Below, piece after piece: positions 47,483 to 59,218 of a DNA stretch of 64,000 nt (positions within the stretch are counted from its first letter, which is position 1; every line of letters starts with the position of its first letter). Below the pieces are notes generated by a model. The model was not told where the DNA came from and ran no database searches. It saw only the letters and a list, made by a program, of their open reading frames with translations. The DNA comes from Clonostachys chloroleuca (taxonomy: Eukaryota; Ascomycota; Sordariomycetes; Hypocreales; Bionectriaceae), in contig JBANAY010000003.1 in assembly GCA_037952775.1 (NCBI GenBank), forward strand, positions 20,708,001 to 20,772,000, read 5' to 3'. The position numbers and the translations under genes are program-made.

Positions 47483-48148
47483 GTTGAGTAAATTTTGTGA
47501 TTGCGAAATTAGATATAGTCCTTTGGATGAAACGTTATCTGGAGACCTCCTTCGCCCGGTAGAGGATAGATGTTTAACAATCAATCCGGGCAGTTGGGGG
47601 CTTCGGCGGATTTCCGATCCTGCTGGAAATGGGGAAATGGCGCCTCCGCATCTCGGGCTTGGCTTGGGAGCGAGCGTCGCCCAACTTCGACTGACTAAGT
47701 CTCTGTGGGGAGGCCACAAGCGATGGATTCCAGCCAGAGACTCGGTTTTAGCTAGCGTAGCCGAGAAGCCACGGGAATATGGTCATGCCTTCATGCTTGT
47801 TTCCAGGCTCACCAATCGCTCGCCTTGATGGAGGTGGCCGCCGCGGGGTTCGATGGGGCAGGTGATGACATACCCCCCATGGGGTAATGCGAGACGATGG
47901 CCTGAAGAGCCCGACTACGACATCGGCCCTTGGGTTGAGGCGTCAATTAATGCGATGGCGGTGTCCCCTCGGTCGTTTCTCATCGTAAGATCCTATGCAG
48001 GGAGAAAGGATTATGGTTAATAAGATCACATCATATCCTGCCGTGATACGCAATCTTTACACACCAGAAAGGCCTATCTTTGACTGCCTACTTGGTTATC
48101 CTTATCAATACTCAGTCTCACTTTCAATCATCGCGACTCAGACACGCC
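47483..48148. promoter_or_regulatory. Divergent promoter of SDR and dioxygenase genes
   Basis: 0.67 kb. It holds the palindrome CGGATTTCCG (47607-47616), a CGG-N4-CCG element of the type bound by Zn2Cys6 dimers, and a CCCCATGGGG palindrome (47875-47884). The functional meaning is inferred. Confidence 0.45.
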
Positions 48149-49453
48149 ATGGCTGTTAGCAAGCAGGACGGGCCCCAGGTCATCTCTTTGACCAACGAGG
48201 AGCGCGACAGCGGTGTGATGGGGGACAAGAAACTCTACGATGCTATCGAGGCCTTTTTCACAGACGGTCTCGTCGTGATCGAGAATGCAATTGATGTGGA
48301 AATCATTGATAAGTTAAATAAACGTATGCTTCAAGACACCGAGAAGTTGCTGAAGGGTCAAGGTCAAGTCCACTTCAAGTGAGTATTACTCCCCTCTAAT
48401 CACTGAACTAATGTTCTTCACTCAATCTAGAATGATTGGCCCATTTTCAGCCTTAAAAGAGCAGTACTAATACTCATGTATATAGCCATCTAAATGAGAA
48501 TGCAGCTTCCAAAGGAGCCGCTGCCGGTGGCAATCTCTCACAAGTGCCTCCACTGCAAAAGGGTATGTAACCTCTAAATCTTCCGCCGGCTGTATAAAGC
48601 AAGGGGCGAATCGAAAAGTCTTCTCAGAATGTCTAACATTTGATAGAATGGCTATTCCCAGAGGTATACGCAAACAGGCACGCCACTCGTGTTGTATCAA
48701 ACATTCTCGGGCCACGACCCGAAGTTCACTTCATCCGTACAAACACACTAATCGCCACGGAAGAGCGCCAGATGGTTCATGCTGATCTGCGCTTTGAGCA
48801 CCCACAACATCCTTTCGCGATTGCTTACAACACTTGTCTCGTCGATGTTGGTCCCGAGAATGGCACAACCGAGTTGTGGCTGGGGACTCAAAATACCACC
48901 ATTGATGACCATCGCGAGCTTGGAGAACCTATGATTGCAGAGAGCAAGCTAGAGGAGCGCAGAAAAGTTCGGGGGCCTTGCTATCCCCGGCTCAAGAAGG
49001 GTTCTATCGTTCTCCGCGACCTGAGACTATGGTATGTGATGACTCTCCCGTAAAAGTCTCAATGATAGCTGAAAGATCCGTTCTCACCAAATGAACTAGG
49101 CACGCGGGCATGCCGAATCCCACCCCAGACACGAGAATCATGCTGGCCATTGTGTTCTACGCTGCGTGAGTGATGATCCTCCTCTCCCATAGATTTGCAT
49201 GTTCGAGTCAACCATACTAATCAACACATAACCTAGTTGGTACAAAAACGGGGTGGTTACTCAGATGCCTGAGTCTCTAAAGCCTACAGTGGCAGAATTG
49301 GAGGAATACGGTCAACATAAGATTGCTGTTGATTGGGTGCCTGACGAAGGGTACAACTATCTCAACATCAAGTTCAGCAACAATTTTAGCTCTACTCTCA
49401 CACCATGGGTTTGGGAAAGAATCCAGCACATCAAGACAGTTAAGGGCTATTAG
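48149..49453 (+). CDS. Phytanoyl-CoA dioxygenase (PhyH) family protein
   Basis: Fe(II)/2-oxoglutarate-dependent oxygenase family, 324 residues. Five exons (48149-48378, 48486-48562, 48647-49031, 49100-49165, 49237-49453) join in phase. The metal triad is visible as VHADLRF (His147, Asp149) and the distal His232 in LWHAGMPN, the latter created by intron 3. NGTTELWLGTQ after the HxD strand is typical of PhyH, and a basic segment (KLEERRKVRG) precedes the distal His. An N-terminal helix, LYDAIEAFFTDGLVVIENAI, matches the usual family opening. It is likely a hydroxylase of a small molecule rather than true phytanoyl-CoA. It shares a promoter with the SDR and heads the putative catabolic cluster. 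Confidence 0.92.
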
Positions 49454-49804
49454 GGAATAGTCTAAGCAGGGAACTCTTCCTCACAATATTTCTCCCTAAT
49501 CAAAATATACCAATCTTTATTCGTTCTTTTCTTATTCAAGATATCGGCTCAAACATTCTTCTGGATAATCAATTCTATTTTTCATTACCTTGTTCCGAAA
49601 TTTGAAGTGGTGCGAGTTAGTCAGAAATACTTTTTACTGTCATCCGATTTTCCCTTATGAAGAAAGTTCCAGTCACCAGAGCTTTTCCAAATAACCCAGG
49701 AACTAGTAACATAGACAACACATCGATAGAGAAGGTACGGGTTCTAAGGGTAATTATTCATCTCAATTTCTCTACTAATACTACTTTCTAATTTTAGGGT
49801 CTCA
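49454..49804. other. Intergenic region between convergent genes
   Basis: 0.35 kb, A/T-rich shared 3' region of the dioxygenase and hydroxyacid dehydrogenase genes. Nothing else seen. Confidence 0.5.
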
Positions 49805-50854
49805 TCACTTCAATAAGTGCTTGTTCACAGGAGTCAACGCATCCTGTCCAGAGAGTACAGCAAGGACGTTCTGCATCGACAAAGCCTCAAAACCGCTCGT
49901 CGTATCAAAGGCACCGCCAGCATTGTGGCATGTGAGTGTAGCATTTCGGTTCTTGATCAGGCGAGGGTTTACAACCGGTTCGTTCTCGTGAACATCAAGC
50001 CCAACGGCATATATATGCCCGCTTTCCAATGCATCCGCAAGCGCTTCCTCGTCAATGAGGCTACCGCGTGCGATGTTCACAAGCCGCGAGCCCTTCTTCA
50101 TTTTGGCGATGCGAGCTGCATCCAGGAGTTTCTTTCCGCCTGCTCCTGGCGTAGCGATGACGACACAGTCGACTGTTGCCAGGAGGTCATCCAGTTCTGG
50201 AATTCTCTGGGCGCCTCCGATAGCCTCCTCTTGTTCCTTGCTCTTGGGGAACAGGTCATTGTAGACAATCTTCATTCCAAAGCACCGATATGCCTTGGTG
50301 GCGATGCGGTATCCGATATTGCCCAAGCCAATCACACCAAGGACTTTTCCGGCGGGATTAAAGGCGTTGATGGGCTGATGACGGTGTGCATCGAGGAACT
50401 CGTCAACATTACCGGTGCGAGCCGCCATGTTACTCCACTGGAGGTTGCGGAAAACAGAGATGATGTGGTAGATGGCCATGTCAGCAACAGCCTCGGAGCT
50501 AGCCGCTGCACCGTTGCAATACAAGATCCCGGCCTCAGCCAGGAGATCGACATCAGCCCAGTCGTATCCGGCACCAGCAGAGGTAAAGACCTTGAGTGAC
50601 TTTGGGAGGAGAGGGATCATCTCTGCATCCCAACGTCCCATCTCGAGGCCGCTGTTCCAAAATGGGCGGAAGACGGCCTGGAAATCTCCCCATTTCCGAT
50701 CTCGCAGGGCTTGGAGCCAGGCATCACGCTGCCTCTCCTCCAGGGACGGCTGAACAATGGTAAAAGACTCTTGTAGTTTCTTGTAGATGTCTGGGTTGAA
50801 TTCTATGTCATCCCCGAGATGGAGAATAACAGGCTTAGAAGCATCGGCAGTCAT
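49805..50854 (-). CDS. D-isomer-specific 2-hydroxyacid dehydrogenase
   Basis: NAD(P)H-dependent cytosolic enzyme that interconverts 2-keto acids (such as glyoxylate, hydroxypyruvate or phenylglyoxylate) and D-2-hydroxy acids. Intronless, 349 residues, ATG at 50854. The N-terminal catalytic domain reads SAGAGYDWADVD and CNGAAASSEAVADMA. The Rossmann loop GLGNIG is at 176-181. The catalytic set appears as NIARGSLIDEEAL (Arg263), HENEP (Glu290/292) and TCHNAGG (His310). The GAGYD and NGAAASSEAVAD segments place it in the fungal GRHPR-like group. It is divergent from the DapA-family aldolase, whose keto-acid or glyoxylate product could be its substrate. Confidence 0.95.
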   Translation of the reverse strand: MTADASKPVILHLGDDIEFNPDIYKKLQESFTIVQPSLEERQRDAWLQALRDRKWGDFQAVFRPFWNSGLEMGRWDAEMIPLLPKSLKVFTSAGAGYDWADVDLLAEAGILYCNGAAASSEAVADMAIYHIISVFRNLQWSNMAARTGNVDEFLDAHRHQPINAFNPAGKVLGVIGLGNIGYRIATKAYRCFGMKIVYNDLFPKSKEQEEAIGGAQRIPELDDLLATVDCVVIATPGAGGKKLLDAARIAKMKKGSRLVNIARGSLIDEEALADALESGHIYAVGLDVHENEPVVNPRLIKNRNATLTCHNAGGAFDTTSGFEALSMQNVLAVLSGQDALTPVNKHLLK

Positions 50855-51733
50855 TATGTGATGCGTGGATGTTGGATGTCGGAATGGATGTGAATAGCGT
50901 AGGACGGTACCACTGGCTCGGTAAAAGGATCAATAGAGCTACCCAAGAGCGATGTAATCCCAGTTAATATGAGAACTACCAAGAGAGCAAACGTTTCTCG
51001 GATCGCCGTATTGGGAATTCGAAGCCCAAGAGCGCATATCGACCCTGCTGCCTGTTTGTGCCCCCGCGCTGTCAAGGCCTTGGCCCCACAAGCATCCCTG
51101 AGGTCTGGTCAGGTGCGCTCAGACTTGTAACACAGGCGCAATGCGGCGTTCATTGCGCAGGACTATCGCCATCGCTAACGCTATGCCGTGACTGGCAAGA
51201 AATAGGCGACGGCACCCGCGTCACTGAATCATGGGGTGGGAGATGAGGGATGAGGAATGGGGAATCTGGGGGTGGAGAAATGGGGAAACGGAGCCGAGTC
51301 ACACCCTTCAGGCGTTACCCCTAACAATGCCCAATGCCCATTCCGAATAATGCAAGCCCAGCACACTTTGTGATTGGATAACACCCGGATTAGCCGTCGG
51401 GTGCAAGCAAGCGCATCGCTTGGGCTTTACCGCTTGGAGAGGTTTTGTTCCTTGCCAGCTCCGTATCCGGGGACGTGTCGCTGGGTTGGGTAGCTGACTC
51501 GGTTTCAATCTCTTGGCTTGTGTTCATATGATTCAAGACGTGCAAAGGCGTTTTATTTTCCAGGCGAAATAAGCTTGTGTTCGTTTAGCATTCGCCCATA
51601 TCACAGCTTGCTGACCTATCCTCCACCTCCGCTGCTTCGCGAGAACCACTCCTCAATCGATAAAATATTGTCTCATCTGAATTCACAATTCAAGGTTTCC
51701 TGGCAATAAAATCAAAAAGATTCACTCGACAAC
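50855..51733. promoter_or_regulatory. Divergent promoter of dehydrogenase and aldolase genes
   Basis: 0.88 kb with no gene. It contains CGGATTAGCCG near 51388 (CGG-N5-CCG), similar in type to the CGG-N4-CCG element in the SDR/dioxygenase promoter. Co-regulation by a Zn2Cys6 protein is possible but inferred. Confidence 0.4.
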
Positions 51734-52869
51734 ATGGCTCCTACTCAGGGCAAACCTTTTCCCCCGGGGATTCACGTTCCCAGCTTGACGTGGTTTAAAG
51801 CTACGGCTGAGCAGGAAATCGATTGGGACGTGCAAAGAAAACACTTGGAATTTCTTGTCAAATCTGGTCTACATGGAGGTAACGGTGTCTACGTCCCATT
51901 TCAGTTCAGGTGATTAATGCTAAATGACCAAATCATCAGTTGTCCTCGCCGGCACCAACGGGGAAGCCGTTACCCTTACGCGGGAGGAGAAGACCCAACT
52001 AGTCCAGCTCACTCGAAAGATTGCCGTCGAATCCGGTCGTGGAGATCTTCCAATCAGTCTTGGATGTGGAGGGCAGTGCACACGCGATGTCATTGCAGAG
52101 ACCCGGCTCGCCGCTGAAGCTGGGGCCGACTTTGCCTTGGTACTTACTCCAAGCTACTTCCACTTTGCCATGAATCAAGATGCCATTGTTGCCTTTTTCC
52201 AAGAGGTACATTTCTCCTTTCCACCAGCTGACTCCAGTCATTCATCAACTAACCGTTCCGCAGCTCGCTGATGCCAGTCTCGTGCCCATCGTCATATATA
52301 ACTTCCCAGGCGTCGCAGCCGGATTGGATGTAAACTCTGAGTCGCTGGAAACCCTTGGCCACCATCCCAACATTGTCGGAGTCAAATTGACCTGCGGAGG
52401 AATCGCCAAAGTGGCGAGAATACGCTCAACATTTGAGCCAGCACAATTCTCGGCCTTGGCTGGGCAAAGCGACTGGCTGACCCCGGCGCTCTCCGTAGGA
52501 GGCACTGGCGTTATAACTGGCATTGCAAATCTTTTCCCCAAGGTGGGTGCTGCTGACACAAACATAGTATATACAGGTCCTAACCTCTTACAGTGCTGTA
52601 TCGAAATCTTCAACCTCTTCGTAGCCGGGAAGACAAAGGAGGCGGAAACTGCGCAGCTGAAACTTGCACGCATGGAATGGGGATTCGCCAAAGGAGGGAT
52701 CAACGGAACGAAATGGATTGTAGCTAGGCTTCTCGACTACCCACAGGAAAGCCACCATTGCAGACGGCCGTATCCTCAGTATGCTGACCCCAAGCAACAA
52801 GATTGGATGAACGCTACTTGCAGCATTTTGGTAGACGACGAAAAGAGGCTTAATTCTGCGAGTACATAG
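51734..52869 (+). CDS. DapA-family class I aldolase (DHDPS / 4-hydroxy-2-oxoglutarate aldolase-like)
   Basis: Pyruvate-dependent Schiff-base aldolase. Four exons (51734-51878, 51940-52205, 52264-52542, 52594-52869) give 321 residues. The key residues are seen: GTNGEA (Thr54 region), Tyr149 in VIYNFPG and the Schiff-base Lys178 in VGVKLTCGG. Fungi make lysine by the aminoadipate route, so this is not a biosynthetic DapA. Catabolic cleavage of 4-hydroxy-2-oxoglutarate, a 2-keto-3-deoxy sugar acid or similar is more likely. The last intron (52543-52593) is 51 nt, in frame and free of stops, so its retention would add 17 residues; CTAAC before TTACAG supports splicing. It is divergent from the 2-hydroxyacid dehydrogenase. 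Confidence 0.92.
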
Positions 52870-54185
52870 AGATTAATCTAGAGTAGACCGATCATAGACC
52901 CATGGCGCCAATATCATGAATTTACCTCCCTATGACCTATGACGCAGGTTACAACGAAGGCAGTTCAGACCTGTGAATGGATGTAACATTGCCTTTATCC
53001 GTTATCCGCGAAGGGTCAGACGGAAAGGCTTGCATTTCCGCCTCCCCACAATCGAAACATGGGGAGATCAGCGTTCACTACAGACGACCCAAAGATGTAG
53101 CCTTGAAACTCTTAAGGGATAGAGATGTCACTGCGACTATAGTCATACATAGCTGTAAATAGTACCAGTATTCGCCTCCCTTGCCTTAATCAGTGCTGGC
53201 ACCAGAACCGCGTTGCATCCAAGATATCGGATTTACTCCAATTTCCCGGGGTCGTGTCTTCTACAAGGCCCAATCTGAGGTCCAATCAGCCAGATCATCT
53301 TGGCGACCCCTCGCCGCATCAACGGCACTTGTACTTGACGATGAGGAGGGAAACGTGCGGTTTCCCTTGGTCAATACTCACTCACTCAATAGCGTTGCCC
53401 CAATATCATGATCACCCCACAATCATAGTCTGGGGCTCGTCGCTTCCTCTCGCTGTCCTATCGCCTTGCCTTTTCTCCGACACACTCATAAATAATCCTT
53501 GCGAGTTCAACTCTTTCAGGTTAGCGCATCCGATGAGAAGAAGCCAAGCCCTTCCTTCGTACTTGGTCTGCGGCGTTTCCCCGAGTCATGTCTGACGATG
53601 CGGAGACTTGTCTTGGCTGCGGGGAAATAAGCCGGGCAGTTAGTTGAGTTCTGTACGCAGTCAGGTTGTGCTCTGATATGCCTGCGTGTTTACTCATGCT
53701 CTCAGCCATCCATGTTGTTTTATGCAGCTCTGGCAGGCCAGTATGACGTGCATGGGCGCAGTTTGCAACACAACTTGGTAACTCTTCGGACTGGATTTAA
53801 GACCACGTATGACGCCCCAGATTACCAGGAGCCCCCGGGTTTTTCTCCCCATTCATGACATCGCCTCGAGGAAAAACAGATCCACATGGGCGACTTGTAG
53901 TCCACCGCCCCGCTCCCCCAGACTAGGAGGTCGGTCTGGGGTTCAATAAGCTCGGATGTTGGGGGGAGGAGCTACGCTCGCTCCCATGACAGTTGCGTCC
54001 TCTTGGCCGGGTCAAATGCTCTAACTCGATCTTGTGTTGGTATCCGACCAGCTGGACTACTATAACTTCTTCCATAAAAGGTCCTTGATCAACACGCATA
54101 TCCTCCCCAACTCTCCTTGCTACCACAACCCACATCACCTACTTACCAATTCATCCATATCGTTGCATTGGCAAACCCCACCAAA
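52870..54185. other. Intergenic region, ACS transporter promoter
   Basis: 1.3 kb with only short ORFs of no coding character. It ends in the promoter of the transporter at 54186. Confidence 0.5.
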
Positions 54186-56141
54186 ATGGGAAGCTCTGAC
54201 AAAGATGAGGCCCTTGGCGTCGCCGTCCATGTCGGCGATGAGGAGAACATCAAGGCTGAGCATGACGAGCACACACTGCCCAAGCCCGACAGCATCGCAA
54301 CCTTGAACGACGAAGAGCTCAATCTACTCAAGAAACGAATGGTTCGCAAGATGGACCTTGTCATCATGTGCGTGTCCCCCATCTGCGAACATCGATGGAC
54401 CAGTTCAAACTAACTTTGATACTCGCTATGAAGGCCTATTATGGGTATTCTGTACATTCTCAACTACGTTGACAGATCGGCCCTCGCAGCTACGAAGGTT
54501 TACGGAATCATGGAGGATCTTGGCATGGACACTGCTCAGTTCGCCACTGCCATTTCGATTCTTTTCGGTTCGTGCAATGAAGCGCTGTAGGTGGCTTACG
54601 AGGCGCATAACGAACTAACACATGCCTATAGTCGGTTATATTCCTTTCCAAATCCCCTCCAACCTGATCATGACTAAGATTACACGTCCTGGATTCTGTT
54701 AGTATTCATACATCTAACTCTTGAACTACGAGCGAGTACTAACCCATTATTTCCTCCATTTTCCAGATATTTGCTCTGCTGCTGTTATCTGGGGAGCAGT
54801 GAGTTCTTGTACGGCAGCTGTCAAAACCTACCAGCAATTGCTCGTTGTTCGCGTGTTCTTGGGTGTAACGGAGGCCGTCTTCTTCCCGGGAGTCATTTAT
54901 TTCCTCAGCGCATGGTATACCAAACATGAGCTGGGTAAGCGACTGGCTGCCCTCTTCATGTTCCAGATGGTCGGAAGTGCCTTCGGAGGCTTTGTCGCTG
55001 CCGGCTGCCTCACCTTGGACGGCCGTTATGGCATTGCCGGATGGCGTTGGCTGTTCATCGTGTTAGTTCTTCCCTTTTCCTCCTCCTCACGGGCGGTGCT
55101 AATACCCTGCCTTCTAGTGAAGGTGTCGTCACAATTGGCTGCGGTCTCATCTTTGCTTGCTTCATGCCAGAATACCCCCACAATGCTCGCCTACTAAAAC
55201 CTGAGGAGCGCGATTTCGCCGTCTGGAGACTCGAATGCGAAGCCGGAGCAGGAGAGGCCCATGAAGAGACTACTGCCATGGGTGGTTTCAAGCTCGCTCT
55301 CCTGGATCCCAAGGTTTGGGCTCTTGTCTGGTGCATGCACATGTCCCAGGCTATGGGTTCGACGGTCAACTTCTTCCCTTCCATTGTCCAGACCTTGGGC
55401 TACGACAAGACCAACACGATGCTCCTCACTGCGCCTCCCTTCATCCTGGCTGCCATCGTCTTCTATATCATTTCATACATTAGTGATGTACGTTTCTGCT
55501 TCATTATGTTGAATTCTCGGGATCATCATACTGACTGTTTCTCTGTAGCGCAAAGATGCGATGTATGTCATCATCATATCGTGTCTTGGAGTTGGCTGCG
55601 TGGCCTATGTCATCCCCTTGGCAACTGTCCAGACTGCTGCTCGATACGTGTCCATGATGCTTATGCCAGCCGCTGCAGGTACGTCTTCAACCGCCAATTT
55701 TTAAGTTGTCATTTTACTAACTGATGTCGCTTTTAGCTGGCCCCCAAATCATGCTATATAAGACCCTGAATCTCCATATGGCACGTCCATTCAGTAAGAG
55801 ATCCGTCGGCACCGCCATGATCAACTCCATCGGAGGTCTTTCCAACATCTGGGCCAGCTACCTTTACTTTGGTCCTCCCCAGTATACTGCGGCTTTCGCT
55901 TGTGGTGAGTATTCAGCATTCTCTCCCCATGTCAGCTGGTTAGAATATGGAATTGACTCTGATTGCTTGTTTAGTTCTCGGCTGTGCCGTCTCTTTCTTC
56001 CTTACCATTACCACCTACAGATGGCATGTGAGGAAGCTTAACCGCCTTCTTGGAGGTACTGAGGAGGAACAACGCCGTGTCATGAAGAAGGGCGTGACCC
56101 AGCAGCAAGTCGATCTTGGATGGCGATACATTGGCTACTAA
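54186..56141 (+). CDS. MFS transporter, anion:cation symporter (Dal5/Tna1-like)
   Basis: Plasma-membrane symporter of the ACS family, which carries organic anions such as allantoate, nicotinate or other carboxylates. Eight exons (54186-54367, 54434-54567, 54632-54697, 54767-55061, 55118-55487, 55549-55678, 55737-55904, 55975-56141) give 503 residues with consistent phases. Signatures include KKRMVRKMDLVIMP, ILNYVDRSALAATK, VGYIPFQIPSN, RVFLGVTEAVFFPGVIYFLSAWYT (a hallmark of the family), SAFGGFVAAG, WRWLFIVEG and SVGTAMINSIGG. Twelve membrane segments are expected. It lies directly after the aldolase on the same strand, so it may import the cluster substrate. The precise substrate is unknown. 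Confidence 0.94.
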
Positions 56142-56592
56142 ACTGGACGGATGGAAATATCATACACATTATATACTTTATCTACATCCTAGAAGTATTA
56201 TATTCTTCGGTGATTTATAAATTATATGCTTTTCCCTCTCAAATTGGGAGGAACAGAAACAAATACCTGGTTTTTTTACTGAGCCAATCGGCCGTGGTGA
56301 CTATCCGAGGATTACGAAAGGTAAAAAAGATCAGGAAACAAGAAGCGTGGAAGAGATAGACGACATAGTGCGTATACGTCAAACGATTTCCCACCCCCCG
56401 GCACTCAGTTGCCCTGGACCCCCTGTGATAGTCTTCAAATGGAAGGAAGCAATACCAGAATCAAGGGTCCACTAGAGTCCACCTTTCAATTGAGTGAATG
56501 GAGAGGCAAATGCCGCAATGAGTCACGTATACGGCATCCTCGCGCAATCAATCCTGCGCCGTTGACATCTTCCTCCACCACTGCCTCATAAG
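56142..56592. other. Intergenic region
   Basis: 0.45 kb A/T-rich spacer between the transporter stop and the GNAT start. No gene seen. Confidence 0.5.
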
Positions 56593-57331
56593 ATGCCGCT
56601 TCAACTCCGCACAGCCACCAAGGACGATGTCCCCGCCATGGGCAGTGTCGCCTCCAAGGCATTCGATCCTTCAATAGACCCTATCGCCAGCCGACTCTTC
56701 CCGTCACACCTCCGGTCACCGAAACAGCAGGATATTGACGGGATCCTCGCATACCGCAAGGCGCGCAAAGCAATTGTCGTGGACGACACAGAAAACTTGG
56801 CGGTCAAGGTCGTTGTGGACGACGAGCTTGATGGACAGATTGTCGGGGTCGCCGTTTGGGAGCTTCCCAGAGACGAGGCGCCGGGCTCTGCAGAGGTCGG
56901 GAAAAGCAAACCACAGGCGGCGGCGCCGACACCCCCTCCAGAAATGGATCAAGATGCCCTCGGCGTGGTGAAGTCGACCCTTGCCACCGATGCTGTTGAG
57001 GCATTGGGGAAAGATGGAGTCGCCCATGTGTACCGTACGTGTGCCTAGATGAACATTCGTGCAGGTTTCCTTGATAAAATTTTCTAATCTGATCACAGAC
57101 CTACAACTCATTGCCGTCGACCCAGCGCAGCAGAAACGAGGAATCGGGAGAATATTGGTGAACTGGGGCGTTCAAGAGGCCGATAAAAGGGCCAAAAAGT
57201 GCTACTTGTTTGCATCAGAGGCAGGGCGACGCCTGTACCAGTCGGTGGGCTTTGAAGTCGTGAGAGAGGTCTCCGTCTTTGGGTTTCCACACTACTCCAT
57301 GATTCGACAGCCTGCAGAGACTTCTTCTTGA
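56593..57331 (+). CDS. GNAT-family N-acetyltransferase
   Basis: Acetyl-CoA-dependent transferase acting on an amine of a small molecule or protein. Two exons (56593-57034, 57099-57331) give 224 residues. The N-terminal LRTATKDDVPAM and AFDPSIDPIASRLFP are typical of fungal GNATs. An Ala/Pro-rich loop (about 110-125) interrupts the fold. After the splice come LIAVDPAQQKRGIGRILV, with the Q-x-x-R-G-x-G acetyl-CoA loop at 158-164, and FASEAGRRLYQSVGFEVVRE. It lies between the two ACS transporters. The substrate is unknown, though detoxification of an imported amine is possible. Confidence 0.92.
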
Positions 57332-59218
57332 GTAAGGAAGGAAGAAAGAAAGAGGTCGAGTGCTGAGAAGCCATCAGGAACACTTCGTCCTCGAGAATTC
57401 AAGGACCTTTTTGGTAATGCGGATCTCCACATCAGGCTGTGTTGGCCATATTCCCTGATACTGTGCCAAGTATATCCATGTATCGATTGAAGACAACAAG
57501 GTCAGTTGCGGACTGGAAGCCGTGCGTGAGTCAATCAATGCGGATGAGAGCGTTCTAGTATAAAGTTAAAAATAGCAATAAAAGATGCCAGACCCGACAT
57601 CTCAACACAATGGATCTCTTTTGCTCTCTCTCATATAGGGTATCGTATTTCATTCGGATGAGAGTGAGACAATCAATTTGCAAGAGACCTGGTTAGCCTA
57701 AGAAATATCAACAAGCTGGCGGCTGAAAAGAACCGTGAACCATATTTGATATGGCGGCCTTTCGCCAACATTCATTAGCATCAGCAGTGGCTACATTCCG
57801 GCTGCTTCTGATCTTTTTTTCATACTAAAACAAGAATTACCAGATAGCAAAGTGAGCCGGGGGTGAGTGGGTGAGGGCGGGCTAAGCTCTTTTCTGTCCA
57901 GAGTGAATGCGTTGTTCCAGTGACTGAGCACAAGCCAGCCCGGGGAGAAGGCCGAAAACTTTGCATCCATTGTAAGCTGTATTAACAAGTACCCAGGGAT
58001 CCAAGGCACAGGCAAACATTTGCATTGTACCGTGAGCAGCCACTTAAGTAAACTTGAATCGCAGCCGGCACAGCTAAGATAGCAAGTAATATCATATAAT
58101 GAGATGGCACATGAGAGAATAAATTCCTTCAGAATCTTCAAAAGAGAAAACATATTGTGTAGAGCAGGGAGAGTTTCTTTCCCCCCTTTCCCCCAAAATC
58201 GAACTGAGGCTGCCTCGGCCAAGATTATGTGTGGATCCCCTCGGCCTTCTTCCTCTTTGAGAAACGGGGTATTCTCTGGGACTCAGCCAGTCAGCTTCTA
58301 ATCTGCGTTCACGAAGTCCACCGGGTAGCTTTCCGCGGCAAAGTCACCGCCGTTGAGAGCAGGCATAACGAAACGAGGAACCCGGAGCAGGTGTGTTGGA
58401 GAGAACATACCAGCATGCCCTGCCATACCCAGAATTACCCCACGCTGTATGCCCCAATGTTGCTTTACCCTTGAGGTACACGTCAACTAAATGTGCAGGT
58501 TTCTCTTCCTCAGTGAAAGACGGAGGGCGAGAAATTTATTAACTATACCATCTAGAAATTAGTTGCCGCAAGATACCAGAGATTGTGGCGTTAACCACAA
58601 TGCTAGCGACTACCCAGGCCAGCGGAGGATTGTCCGGTCGAGGTCACTCCAGTGTGAAAGTTAATGAACCTTGATGATAAAATTGAGTCAGTCTCCCTGC
58701 GGAGAAGCCTATGAGTGCCACCTATGATACATACATCACACGATGGCGCATAAGCCGGCGAAACCTCCGGCCCCACCACCAGACAACGGCCTTTCCTGCG
58801 AAACCCCGTTGCAAGCCCCAACTTTCTCTGCTTCCTGCCGAAGATTGGCTGCTACGCGCGGGGAAACTAGCACTTCCCCATGGTTTCATGTGGGGAAGCC
58901 AGCTGCTGTTCTAGCCCCAAAGTCGCCAGAATGACACACCGAGACGGGATATTGCCGCTAAGATCGGCATGAACTTGGAGAGTCTGCGTGCTCAGAGACT
59001 TCTCTGAGGTAACATTGACCAATTACCTGCTTCTTCCCTTGAACCGAACTATATAACCCCAGTCCTTCCTTTCCCATCCTCGTGAACCGACCTTTCTGTC
59101 TCTCAGCCAGCCTCTACATCTCATCCGAGGTTCTCCCTTCTCTTAAGACAATCCATTTGAGGCCCAAAACAACCACAACATCTCTTTTTGGAATCCTGAA
59201 GCGATTCAGATCGTTACC
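57332..59218. other. Intergenic region of 1.9 kb
   Basis: Several short ORFs without family resemblance. The right end is the promoter and leader of the next transporter, with TATATAA at 59050. Confidence 0.5.
59050..59056 (+). promoter_or_regulatory. TATA box of the second ACS transporter
   Basis: TATATAA lies about 165 bp before the ATG at 59219. Confidence 0.45.

Noticed and set aside
49817..50599. 260-codon open frame antisense to the 2-hydroxyacid dehydrogenase
   Set aside because: Shadow frame; the minus-strand product has the full catalytic set.
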